From assembly GCA_944470555.2 (NCBI GenBank), contig OX104134.1, forward strand, positions 110,292,701 through 110,356,700: DNA of 64,000 nucleotides, in the 5' to 3' direction. Source of the stretch: Heterobilharzia americana. Taxonomy: Eukaryota > Platyhelminthes > Trematoda > Strigeidida > Schistosomatidae. Made by a program: the position numbers and the translations under genes. Shown here in pieces: positions 1 to 10,479 of the stretch. The stretch's first letter is position 1. Every line of letters starts with the position of its first letter. Under the pieces are notes generated by a model, which worked only from the letters and a program-made list of their open reading frames with translations, made no database searches and had not been told where the DNA came from.

Positions 1-1060
1 CGTCTCCAGTGAACTCTGTTCTCTGAGATCTTTTGAACCTGGTCCCACGACAGCCCACAAGCTCTCATTTCCTCCTCGCACGACCTCCTCCATGTCACCC
101 TCAACTGGGACGCCCAACTCGTCGCTTCCCATGGGGATTCCACTCGAGGGCACGGCCTGACGCGTGATGTCCTCAGTCGGCCTTCTCAGTGCATGGCCAA
201 TCCATCTCCACTTCCTCCTGCATATTTGTTGCGTGATAGGTTCTTGGTTGGTTCGTTCTCAGAGTTCCTTGTTGCTTATTCTTATTGTTCTGGCCATCTG
301 ACCTTCAGTAGCGAGCGTAAGCAATTGTTGATGAATGTCTGTAGTTTATTGGAAATGCCTTTCGTGACGCGCCAAGTCTCTCAACCATACAGAAGCACTG
401 ACTTGACGTTGGTGTTGAAAATCCGGATCTTGCTCCGCATGTTGAGTGCAGAAGATCTCCACACTGGTTTCAGGTTAATGAACACCTGTCTTGCTTTTCC
501 GATTCTGACATTGACATCCTCGTCTGTCCCACCTGTAGTTGAAACAGTGCTGCCTAGATAGGTGAAGGAGGTTACTTCCCTTAAGTTTCTCCCGTTCATG
601 GTGATTGGAGTTTGTTGTTGATGGTGGTGGTGCGGTATCTTCATCACTTCTGTCTTCTCTATATTCACTTGAAGTCCCGTCTCCCTTCGATGCTACGCCT
701 CTTCTGTCAACTTGTTAGTTTTTGCCTGCAGATCTTCAAGTTTATGTGACATCAGGCACAAGTTATCGGTGAAACCCAAGTCTTCTAGGTTCTTTTCCGC
801 AGTCCAGCCAGCGTATCCCCCTCTTCTCGCTGCCCACTGTTTGCTGCATGATCCAGTCTAGTCGACCACAATCACGAATATCATGGGGGATAGTAGGCAA
901 CCTTGTTTCACTCCTGTCTTCACTTCAAAAGCATCACTGAGCTTCCCATTGTGAATTACTTGGCTGGCATGTGGCATCTTCATATAGTTGTTGAATGAGG
1001 CGGATAAAGGTTTGCGGTACTCCGTAGTAGTGAAGCTTAATATTAATACTGACAGAGGAG
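1..1060 (-). mobile_element. RTE-clade non-LTR retrotransposon, 5'-truncated, cut by window edge
   Basis: Read on the minus strand, broken frames give a non-LTR reverse transcriptase. Around 880-1000 is the peptide VIHNGKLSDAFEVKTGVKQG followed by CLLSPMIF, the motif block just upstream of the catalytic palm. At 381-668 is the C-terminal region, with YLGSTVSTTGGTDEDV and KIRIFNTNVKSVLLYG. From 250 down to 1 the frame continues into RRKWRWIGH-type and NPHGKRRVGRPS-like sequence that ends this protein family. The peptides match the SR2/Perere-3-like RTE group of schistosomes by my recollection of the family. Stops and frameshifts make it non-functional. The 3' UTR lies outside the window to the left. 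Confidence 0.85.
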
Positions 1061-1556
1061 GAGATCTGTAGGATGGTTCCGTTTTTTGAAGCGAACTATG
1101 TGAGATTCTTGCCATTAATATTGTCACTCATTTATTTCAACTGATTGATAACTTAGTGTTAGAAAGAGTCAAATGTGATTTTTTATGGAGTTCAATGGTA
1201 AATAATCGTTGGTGTTTTAATAACTGCATTATGGCTACTATCCTCAATAGTACTGTTTCTTTATTTTTACAGAATTCCTAATATTTTAAAGAATATCTTC
1301 TTTGAACATGAGGTAAGACACCCTGTCGAGAATCTATTTTCAGTTAGGTGTGTAATACCGGAAAGTTTTTTAATCTTAAGATAGCAACAAGATCATCCCG
1401 ACCTTATCTAACTTTAAGAAAAAGAACCCAACATAGCATGAAAAACCTCGAATAGGCAACTTCTCATTGCCATAACAGCCAGATACAAATCATGGTGACT
1501 TAAGTGAAACTGGAGAATAATCAGCAACTACACTTTCTTATTTGATCAGTTCAACA
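1061..1556. other. No recognisable feature
   Basis: AT-rich spacer between two RTE fragments of opposite orientation. I see no exon, repeat family or promoter in it. Confidence 0.5.
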
Positions 1557-2911
1557 TCGCCTGGCTAACTAGTTCACTAGTTACTAGACTTTCCGAAACC
1601 CAGATAAACAGGGAACGTTGGGTATACACAGATAGCAACCCTATCACCGAAAACCAATTCAATCGCTAAAAAAACTTCTAACCACATAAAAAATATGTAA
1701 ATTAAAAATAAACTTATTCCTCCCTGGAATCGGGGAGACGAAATGACGCGGGTTCCATAAAGCCTTCGCAAAGCCAATTGATTCATGTGTCTTCTCTCCT
1801 CTCGATTAAAGCAAAAGTAAGAATGGGGACATGGAATGCCCGCACAATGTTTGAAGTTGCTTGGCAAGGCTGTCCAGATTGCAAAAGAGATGAAAAGGTA
1901 TGGATGGCATGGAAGTGCTAGGAATATGCGAGACTAGACAGAATAGAAGTAGACTCTCTAAACTGTCAACTTCAGAGTCAATAATCTACTCCGATTTTGT
2001 CACACAGACGACAACCACCAGCACACTGAGTTTTCGAGTGGCTATCATGATGTCACCAACAGCATCGAAGGCTCTCTCTCTCTCTCTCTCATGCAGTGGC
2101 AACCAATCTCCTCCTCCAAAATCAGGATCATGACAGCTAGCTTCAAATCAAAAGGAAGCAAAGTCACAACACTACACTACACTACGCTACATTACACTAC
2201 GCTACGCCACGCACCTATAAATGATGCAGATGAAGAGAAGAAGGAGGAATTCTATACACAACTGCAATCAGTACGCGACAAGACTCCACCCCAGTTGGCC
2301 ACATCAAAATTCATTATAATGGGTAAGATGACATGAATGCCAAACACCGTGCGGACAACACAGAAAGAGAACTATCTGGGCAGCATTACTTCAACTAAAA
2401 GCGGCACAGGCACAGATGAGGATATCAAAGCCGGCATCAGAAAAACAGCAGGACAAGCCTTCATTAGTCTGAAATCAGTGTGGAGATCGACTGCACTCAG
2501 CATAAAGCGTGAACAAGATCCGAATTTTCAACACCAACGCAAGTCAGCGCTTCTATATGGTTCAGAGACTTGGTGCGTTACGAAAAGCATTTCCAACAAA
2601 CTACAGATATTCATCAACAACAGCATACGCTCGTTACTGAAGATCAGATGGCCAGAACGAATACGCAACAGGGAACTCTGGCTGACTGGTTGGCAACGAA
2701 TCAACCAGGAACCTATCGCTCAACAAATATGTAGAAGAAAATAGAAATGCATTTGATTGGAGATACACTATTCGGAGACATCACGTGCCAGGCCAGGCCC
2801 TCTAGTGGAACCAAGATGGTCAACGGCGAGTTGAGCGTCCGAGGCAGGGATGCTATGGAGGAGATCATGTGAGTAAGAAATGAGAGCTTGTGGGCAGTCG
2901 TGGAGCCAGGT
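1557..2911 (+). mobile_element. RTE-type retrotransposon with a large internal deletion
   Basis: The 5' part matches the 47.5 kb copy from its first bases. A 5' UTR is followed near 1830 by RMGTWNARTMFE, the usual start of the apurinic-endonuclease-like domain of RTE ORFs, then MEVLGICETRQNRS. At about 2371 the sequence jumps from endonuclease (CAACACAGAAAGAGA) to the C-terminal part of the reverse transcriptase (YLGSITSTKSGTGTDEDIK at 2370-2430). About 1 kb present in the 47.5 kb copy (roughly 48305-49300) is missing. The C-terminal frame runs to about 2740 (NKLQIFINNSIRSLL, then RTNQEPIAQQICRRK after a shift). The copy stops at 2911 without the normal RTE 3' end, where the Penelope-containing duplicated block begins. 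Confidence 0.8.
2166..2213. repeat. CACTA/CGCTA pentamer microsatellite inside the RTE
   Basis: Imperfect tandem pentamers (cacta, cgcta, catta) expanded within the endonuclease region of the RTE copy. The 47.5 kb copy has only a short stretch at the same place (near 48135), so the expansion arose in this copy. A short (TC)n run at 2076-2090 lies just upstream. Confidence 0.8.
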
Positions 2912-2914
2912 TAA

Positions 2915-4427
2915 AAAGTGGTGGCATCATAGAATATACACAGAGTCTGTAAATGAATTATGAGTGTAGTGAACGATGGAATACATACATAGGTTTCAAC
3001 TTTCTGATATCGATGGCCCCAGTATAATAAAAACCATTAGGGTGGTTCTGTTTTCGATCTTCCTGAGAGATTTAAAGGTATCTATTTAGAGATCACACTG
3101 ATTACATTTCAGGATCCCCTTTTCCGAAGACTTTTGGATAATATACAAAGAATCTGTGGTAGACAACTTTTTTCGTCTTTCGGATGCATTAACTTTGGAA
3201 GATGTATGCGAACTCTTATATAAGATCAGGATTAGGTTTAGAAATAATCCTGTAGGTTTTTGATTGTACTCATGTACAAACTATTTGAGATGTGTGAACT
3301 AACTTATTCGCGGTATACTTTCCAGCTAATGATTCGTTTGCTGTTTCTGCAAAAGCACCACTGAAATCAAAGTGAATATAGATTAGCTTCCCGGTAATTG
3401 TGAACTTCTGTGGCTTCTAATATTCACTTTCATCACATTTCTCAGCAAATCTCCTGATTATCACTACCTCATCTTCTAAATCATCCTTTGGACATATTCA
3501 TTTTACTCTGTACAACAATGCTCTTACAAGTGCCAATTTATGTTTGACTAGATTGAAGCTATTGAAAATTCAAATTAGTATTATATTATTTGCCCCTTGG
3601 GTTCCTAGTGGAACATAAGGCTTCAGTAACATTTCACAATTTCACTCTCTTCTCTGTAGTCCTTTCAACCTGGCTCCACGACTGCCACAAGTTTTCATTT
3701 CTTCCTCACACAATCTCCTCCATGTCACCCTCAGCTGGGACACCCAACTTGTCGCTTTGCCTTAGGGTTCCACTAGAAGGCTTGGACTGGCATCTGATGT
3801 CTCCGAATAGTCTTCTCAGTGTATCTCCAATCAAATCCATTTCCACTTTCTTCTGCAAAACTGTTGAGTGATAGGTACCTGGTTGGTTCGTTGCAAACCA
3901 GCAAGAGGTCCTTGTTGTTTATTCTTATTATTCTGGCCATCCGAGCTTCAGCATTGAGTGAGCGTAGGTGGCAGCTGATGACGATCATCTGTATTTTGTT
4001 GGAAATGCTTTTCATGACGCGCCAAGTTTGTGAACTATAAAGAAGCACTGACTTGCGTTGGTGTTGAAAATTCGGATCTTGTTCACGCTTTATGCTGAGT
4101 GCAGTCGATCTCCACACTGATTTCAGATTAATGAAGGCTTGTCCTGCTGTTTTTCCGATGCCGGCTTTGACATCCTCATCTATTCCTGTACCACCTGTAT
4201 CTGAAAAGATGTTCCCTAGGTGGTAGGTGAAAGAGACGACTTCCTTTAGGTTTCACTCGTTGATAGTCATTGTGATTGTCGTTGATGCTGTTGTCGGTTG
4301 GTTATCTTTACTACCTCTGTCTTCTCTACATTCACCTGAAGTCCCGTCCTGGCTGCTCTGCCTTTTCTGTCAACTTGTTGGCTTTTGCTTGTAGACCATC
4401 GAGTTTGTGCGATAGTAGACACAAATC
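2915..4427. repeat. Composite 1.5-kb repeat, copy A (second copy at 22206-23715)
   Basis: The sequence from AAAGTGGTGGCATCATAG to about 4427 recurs in the same orientation at 22206-23715 with only scattered differences. The block holds a Penelope-like thumb fragment (about 2990-3560) joined to the 3' end of an RTE element (from 3583), both on the minus strand. The left breakpoint is shared by both copies. To the right, copy A continues further into RTE sequence than copy B, after a small deletion near 4427. Confidence 0.9.
2990..3560 (-). mobile_element. Penelope-like element relic (thumb region)
   Basis: Minus-strand translation of 3430-3560 gives FNLVKHKLALVRALLYRVK, a stop, then ICPKDDLEDEVVIIRRFAEK. 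After another stop comes GKLIYIHFDFSGAFAETANE. This order (helical segment with an R-V-x-x-I-C-like motif, then a hydrophobic strand and G-A/D-x-x-x-E) is the region between the reverse transcriptase palm and the GIY-YIG domain of Penelope-like elements, and it resembles the 50 kb copy. The GIY-YIG domain itself is not seen here. Two in-frame stops show that it is dead. Confidence 0.65.
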
Positions 4428-4645
4428 CAAATGTTTTAAGGTCTTTTCATTGGACCAGCCAGTGTATGCACCTCTTCTCGCTCCCCACGGTTTGTTGCAT
4501 GATCCAGTCCACCACAGTCAGGAAGATCATCGGTGATAGTAAGCAGCCCTGTCTTACTTTTGTCTTCTGTCTTCACTTCAAGGGAATCACTGAACTTTCT
4601 TTTGATATGATTCACAATCTGGTTTTACAGTGTGAGAGTAAATCG
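3583..4645 (-). mobile_element. RTE-type retrotransposon 3' fragment
   Basis: The 3' end, with CCACTAGGAACCCAAGGGGC then an A/T tail, lies at about 3583-3612 and matches the 3' end of the 47.5 kb copy near 49905-49930. Upstream on the minus strand are the C-terminal peptides (MWRSTALSIKREQDPNFQHQ and related) and the palm region to about 4640 (KVRQGCLLSPMIFLTVVDW-like after frame correction). The element is 5'-truncated and carries frameshifts. Confidence 0.85.
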
Positions 4646-4679
4646 GCTAGAAGTCTTGTGACCAGGTTTTGAGGTTGTT

Positions 4680-4835
4680 GAAACACATCAAGAAAGCATA
4701 CCTGCAACCATGGGTAAACTGCTGTCATCTCAGTGGTTCGGACCAGCATCGTTCAGCCCTGAAGTTTAAGACTTGAATACTGAGATGTTCAGTCCATCTG
4801 CATTTGTAAACCTATATTTAGTCTTCTGAATTATT
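4680..4835 (-). mobile_element. tRNA-headed SINE relic
   Basis: On the minus strand the order is a B-box-like motif (GGTCCGAACCACTGAG), then AGCAGTTTACCC, then TTGCAGGTATGC. The same order, with similar spacing, occurs at 10310-10475. The A-box is poorly kept and the hammerhead segment present in the sister copy is not recognisable. Confidence 0.5.
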
Positions 4836-6797
4836 TTCTATGTACTAAAGGATCACAGTATTATGATCGATTTGCAAATGGTATACAAAGCTCACTGTCC
4901 ACGTTGACATTTCTCACAGCTGAGTAGTTTTTCAACTGCCCAACTGTAATACTAATAGGGTGTTTAGATCATTCTGATCCAGCTGTCGAAATCTATCGGA
5001 CAGCCTGAGTGACTTCTAACTACTCAGTTTGTTTAGTGATAAAGAATCACAATGTTAAGCAATATTTGTATCTCAAAGCAGAGGATGTCTTGCTAAAATT
5101 CGCAATTTGTATTTTTTTTAATGAGTGAATTCTCACTATGGAGACTTTGTAATTTAATAAGAAACAAGAATAAATCTGTTAAAACCTTAAGGAAGTATAA
5201 TAATTTCACTTCATGAAAAGATTTGTATCGCCGTTAATGTACACTTGTCGTTAATTAGTAGGTTATAATCTTTCTGCTTGTTTTTATCTAGAAAGAAATA
5301 TGCCAAAATAGCATATGTAGACTACTGAAAGTATAGAATTAGGGCGCTGTGGTAGAGCGCAGTTTTAGATTAGATTAGTCGGTTTGATACAGTTCACGCT
5401 CATAGATCATTGTTTACTAGATGACATTTATTGTTGATATTCATACCAAGGTAGCTTTGATAATACTACTAATAATAGCAATACAGGATCGCTGTGTGCT
5501 GTATCGAATAAACTAGTCTAATTTGGAAATAGATGCAAATGACGACTCTTGTATGACTAGATGTGTTGGAATATATAATCCTACTCTACTCCTTATCATT
5601 AAACTGAATGCATAGCGAAGCATTGAAAGCACTGCATGAAAAATGTCCCTTTAGATGCTTGTACGTAATGGAATATCCCGTTGAGGCAGCAAAGGTTAAT
5701 AAACTTTCGACTGTGAGTGAGCAAAGTAGACCAATTCAAGTCTCTGAGATATAAGACTAAATGATCTCTGTCAGAGGATTCTTTTACATCACGAAACCAA
5801 GACTTTCATATTACAACTGAAAAAATGCTTAAGTCCATGAGTATGTTGTTGATAGTGTACTTAGAGGTTATACAGACTGTTAGCTACTGAGTATTTTATT
5901 CATTTAGAAGAATATGTAAGAGGTTTAAGAATTACTGTTAAGTATCTACTAGATGTACTGTTTGTTAATCAGCAACAGATTACATGACGCGTTGATACCT
6001 CCCACAACTGGCCAGATACAAGTGATCTGCACTTAACTAACAGCATTGGCCTTAACCGAACAAAATAAGTATAATTAGACTATTCAAACATGGCTTGATA
6101 GTTGAATTGTAAAGTTTCTCACGTCATCTTGTAGTATGGTGCTGCAGCTCAGATTTTAGGAAGGAGAATGAAATTTAAAAAATAGTAACTGGTATTGTGT
6201 GATCTCCTTTAGTTTACAGAAAAGTAAGAAGAATGGTTCAGACTTTTGTTCATGGTAGCATAAATAACGACAATTTTGTTGGTAATTTGTGCTTCGTTTT
6301 CATCAAATGCCTTTCCCAGATAGTTCTCTCTGTGTATTACATCGTAAAGATAAATAACCTGATATTTATTTATTATGTTTCCATGGAGCTTTATGAATAA
6401 AACTTCGAGATTTTATTCAAGCTATTTGGCAACATATGAAGCTTCGATTTATTTAGTTTTCATTAAATACCATGACAATGCACTTTTCTTCAATTATACG
6501 GTGAAATAAAGAATAATACTTGTTGAGTTCTATGCATCCACAGTTTACTCTGCTTAATCTGCTTATCAAAGTTATTCAACTGACTCATATAACTATTTAA
6601 TTATCAGGAGAATTATTCTGCAGAATTTAATATAAGGGTTTGTTATACGTTACCAGCGATAATGATTTTGTGAGGACGTGACAAAAAGTTTAAAATTTTT
6701 TTCAAGGTGTGCAATATCACAAACATTTTCTATGATTTATATAACTTATGATGCATACATGAAGGTATTATTAACGATTGATAATATTCCTAATTAC
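4836..6797. other. AT-rich intron or 3' flank, no exon recognised
   Basis: Lies downstream (minus-strand sense) of the last FARP-like exon found. I searched by eye for a continuation encoding a Dbl-homology domain and saw none. A GGGCGCTGTGGTAGAGCGCA stretch near 5343 resembles a tRNA A-box, but no convincing B-box follows. Confidence 0.4.
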
Positions 6798-7566
6798 CTC
6801 ATCCAAGAATAAACATCCATAGGTTTCATTTTCACTGGATTTTATTACGGATTTAACCAAATCTATAGGTTCATTTGAACTGCTTGTTAATCCAAATGTT
6901 TGCAGAAAGTCACTCAACTGTATTCTGCTCGATTCAGCTTCTGATTTAGGTAGTTGTGTATCCACTGTCCTTGTATCACTTGACTCAGTTGATTTTAGTA
7001 TTGTAATATCATTTAAATTAATTGAGAATGGATCTTCATGTGGTAAGAAATCATATAATATCGAGTGATTTGGTGATAATAATTGATCATTGGCTATTTG
7101 ACTCTGTGACGGCTTAGTACTTGGCACATTTGTTGCATGCATGGTTGATGTTGAAGACGAAGACACAAGGGAAAGTGCTGTTGTAAACGGTGGTATTGTT
7201 ATGGACGAAGCAATAGTTTGTGGCCTGATAGACAAATTGGGCAATACAGACAGAGTCATTGTTGCAGTCGTATTGTCAGCTGTAGATGAGGTTGCACCTA
7301 TTGAGGTTATACCCCAGGTACTGATGAGGAACCAGTTATAGTATTTGTAGCAGTTGAAAATATTGAAGTAGTATACGTGAAAGATAAATCTCTGTCTAGA
7401 CTAATATCTAAGCTAAGCTGAGTTGCAGTCGGTAAGATTAATGCTGCACCATATGGACGTGAGTCTAGAAGGCTAGCAGTTGTTGCGTTTGGTGAATATG
7501 CAATACCATAGTTATTGTTCTCATTGGCACTTTGAGTTATCCCAGGTGAATCAGTTCGCTGAGAGG
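6798..7566 (-). CDS. Ser/Thr-rich linker exon of the FARP-like gene
   Basis: A minus-strand exon of about 256 codons. The acceptor is strong: a T-rich tract, then AATATCAG at 7567-7568. The donor is GATGAG/GTAATT (GT at 6797-6796). The 5' half reads SQRTDSPGITQSANENNYG onward. After a one-base frameshift at the CCCC run (plus-strand 7312-7315) the 3' half reads GITSIGATSSTADNTT and ends YGCLFLDE. It starts with two bases of a split codon, which fits the exon at 14181-14283 exactly. No domain is recognised; the composition is Ser/Thr-rich, with a hydrophobic-acidic patch LSDFLQTFGL near the end. In FARP proteins such a linker lies between the FERM and DH domains. Membership of this gene rests on strand, order and phase, not on homology. 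Confidence 0.75.
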
Positions 7567-7619
7567 CTGATATTAAAGTGAAAAAAGAAATTCAACAAAG
7601 ACTACTCTCATTTTAAGAA

Positions 7620-7985
7620 CATCTCTTGAGTTATTAACAAACCATTACAAAACTTAGTTATTGGCTGGAGAACTATTGAAAACCTTGGGGCACTGGACAG
7701 CTGTTTCTTTCTAGTATTGGACTTCTCAGTAGCACGCACCCATGACTCTGCCAAAGAATTGAACTCAGAACCCTCAGTTTCATAGCGAATGGGCTAACCA
7801 TTCAGTCACTGGGTCAGAGTTCAATGGTCTACACTGTCTTGCTTCTGTCAGTTTGTGATGCAGCGCGACTACGCATCAAGGCTTTCTCTTGGGATCCGCT
7901 TCAGTTCCGATTGATAGGCCCCACTGGTCACAGCTTTTCATTAGAACTTCGGGATTTCCAACCTGAAGCATGTCACCAGTACAGT
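7620..7985 (-). mobile_element. tRNA-derived SINE with hammerhead-like 3' segment (family 3)
   Basis: On the minus strand an A-box-like GTGACTGAATGGTTAGC and a B-box-like GAGTTCAATTC (both about 7758-7805) give a tRNA-type internal promoter. A hammerhead-like segment follows (7691-7735), then CCCCAAGGTTTTCAATAG. I recall a common schistosome repeat in which a hammerhead is followed by a very similar tail. The 5' boundary near 7985 is uncertain. Confidence 0.65.
7691..7735 (-). ncRNA. Degenerate hammerhead ribozyme
   Basis: Minus-strand order: CTGAGAA at 7723-7729 (consensus CUGANGA, one change), AGTCC opening stem II, GAAAC (7703-7707), the palindrome CAGCTG (7698-7703) in the stem III position, then the GTC/CAGTG cleavage context (7691-7698). 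The 3' strand of stem I (CAGTG) is intact but the 5' strand (GTGCTA) pairs only partly. Loss of A9 and of the closing side of stem II suggests it is inactive. Confidence 0.55.
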
Positions 7986-10305
7986 AATGTGTTTTGAGGT
8001 TAACAGGGATTTTATTCTAAATTGCAGACTGTCTTATTTTCATCAGCAGATAGAAATATATTTACCTGGAGCTTCGGTTATTAGTTGTTTTCAGCAAACT
8101 GCCTTAGGGAATTCGAAAGCGCTTATATTTCCAGCCATCGTACTAAATGCATACGTTCTAGTAAAAGTAAATATTTTTGCAAAGAAAAAGTGTTGCTTTC
8201 AGAAAATCAAAACATGCTTAGTTTGACTTTTATTCAATGTCAAGGTAAACAGAGGAATAAACGAATACTGGATAGTTTAGTTCACAAAGTTTATATTAAA
8301 AGTAACTTGGCTTTTTAGCATATTTGAAACATATGTTATTCTCACCAGTTTTAATTAAAGCTGATAAATTAGGAGTTCCTACAGTATTGTCAAAATTTAC
8401 TAAAGTGGACTAATTGTTTTAAAAGTTGACCTTTTTTGTACATCTCAACCACGCATAGTATAAAATATGCTTCGGTAGAAAGATACTTTGATCTGGAGCT
8501 GTTAATGATAATTGTTTCAGTGATTTACTGATCACTACTGTCAGTGAATATTGATTGAAAACTCCAACCAATGTTATCTTGAAAAAGTATTCCCTGAAGA
8601 AGACCGATTCTCTTTGAATCTGTTTCTCTGTAGAAACTACCCATATCTACGCAAATATATACGTTTATCAAAAATTCTGACACATTATCACGTAAAATGA
8701 CACGTAACATATAAGTAGAAAATGAGCAAGAGTTGGAACAAAACAGCCATACCGAGTCTTTCAAAAACGAGGAAGTTTCATCCAAACATGTAAAGCTTAC
8801 CAATCTATAAACTTGTAAAAATGTACCGTATGGGTAGATATGGACGTTCATGAAATTTTCTTGTGCTCAGTTTTCGCTCATCCAAGAAAACCAGTGTTTA
8901 TTCAGTTTTTAATTTCTCTACAGTTTTCATTTCATAAAAGTGTTTGAAAACAAAAATATCTACCAGATAAAATAGTAAGAGGATTTATTATAATTCTTAG
9001 ACTCCGAAAACACTGTGCTGAGTTAATGTTGCGAACTGTAACCAATTCCGCCAGCAGTGACTGATTATAAACAGCATAAAAAGGCTGTAGAGTAGGCAAA
9101 TGTATTCGATGCCGTTTATTTTTTGTGAAATTCACCATCAAGTTTTTCAGTAATACCACAGTGATTAATTTTATTGGAAAGCTACGTGTTTAACTTTACA
9201 GAACCCAAAAAAGATAATATTTGCAAACTTAAAAATGTTTTTTTCTCATTTCACAAGTCTCTAGTAATAAATTTATGCACAAAAGTAATTTAAAATCTTG
9301 GAAAAGACGTTCATTTTTTCTCACGGCATAAAGTGAAAGTGTCTTGGATATGTAACGTTTTGTAAGTTGGTATGATGTCTATATTTATTCGCCATCAGCA
9401 AAAAAAGATTCGAAAACAAATCATTAAACAAAACAAGCAAACCGATTTATTATGCAATTTCCACAATAATGGCTCTTGGGAATTTTTAGGCTTTACACAT
9501 ATGAAAGCCACATTGACTGTGTTGTAGGCGTTAGACGGCTATTTTTTGAGCTTACAAAAGATTTGCAGCTGAGGATAAGGATGATACTTGTTACGTGTTC
9601 TCCAGGTTTTGAAGTTTGTTTTCGTCACCAAACTAGATGACTTTGTTAGCACTTAGTTGATACAGAATTCTTCATTATCTTGTATAACAAAAATTTAGTA
9701 CAATAAATAAACTGGTATCAAACTAGGTGATTATGTTTCAGCGATGAAGTTTGGTCGACAGAAGTTAATCGGTAAACCGAGAAACAGAGATATCTCAAGG
9801 TTTGTAAATTCGGATAAAATGTCTTTAATGTACGTTTCATTGAAGGCTTTCACATATGCAAGCATAAATATTGGAAATGATAACCAAACATAAGTCTGTT
9901 GATTGAAAATAAACTTTGATGTAAGTGAAATGATGAAATACTAACCACAGGAACTCAGCACAGTGACTGACTGGTAACTTAACAGTACTGGAGTCATTCC
10001 CTCACTGGATTATAAATGTGAATTGTTGCTTAACTTTTTCCTCAAAGCTGAGAAGGTAAACACAGATTTTTCCTTGCCACATAGTCTTACTGCATAATGC
10101 CGCACAGCGTCTAGTGGAAACTGAATCTGATCTGCCACAGATAAGCTACTGACTTTAAGAAATATAACAAATCCTTGTATTGTTATGATCTGGTGGCTCG
10201 ATATTCCAAGATTTTTTGTTTAAGTAAGACTCTACATCATAAACAAAAGTAAAGTGTTTTGGATTGTGAAACAAATATGAACTTTATTGTTAGATGGGAA
10301 GAACC
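7986..10305. other. Intron sequence, nothing recognised
   Basis: AT-rich sequence within the long intron between exons 14181-14283 and 6798-7566. Short ORFs occur on both strands without splice signals or recognisable peptides. Confidence 0.5.
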
Positions 10306-10309
10306 AATA

Positions 10310-10475
10310 GGAAAGAAACTCTGAACTTAGTTTTCGGGCTTAATGGAACCCATCAGCAGCATATACCTGCAGCTATGAGGAAACTGGTGCTCTCCCGGTG
10401 ATCTGAACCTAAATCACCTAATGCTGAAGCCGGAGATTTAACCATTAGTCTATTCATGCCCCGACTGACTTATTA
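10310..10475 (-). mobile_element. tRNA-derived SINE with hammerhead-like end (family 2)
   Basis: On the minus strand: A-box-like GACTAATGGTTAAATCTCCGG, B-box-like GGTTCAGATCACC, then GGGAGAGCACCAGTTTCC and a hammerhead-like end at 10318-10362. The same order is seen at 12655-12845 and 21225-21490. Confidence 0.65.
10318..10362 (-). ncRNA. Degenerate hammerhead ribozyme (family 2)
   Basis: CTGATGG at 10350-10356 (A9 to G), a partial stem II of GGG and CCC, GAAA at 10332-10335, and the near-palindrome AACTAAGTT at stem III before CAGAG. Stem I pairs over only about three bases. Probably inactive. Confidence 0.45.
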
Positions 10476-10479
10476 TAAG

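Noticed and set aside
5340..5540. Possible SINE sharing TGTGCTGTAT..AATAAAC with 44735-44765
   Set aside because: The shared motif is short and no second pol III box or common boundary could be found.
6771..7259. ORF taken as a complete 162-residue protein
   Set aside because: Acceptor, donor and phase show that it is the 3' part of a larger exon interrupted by a one-base shift.
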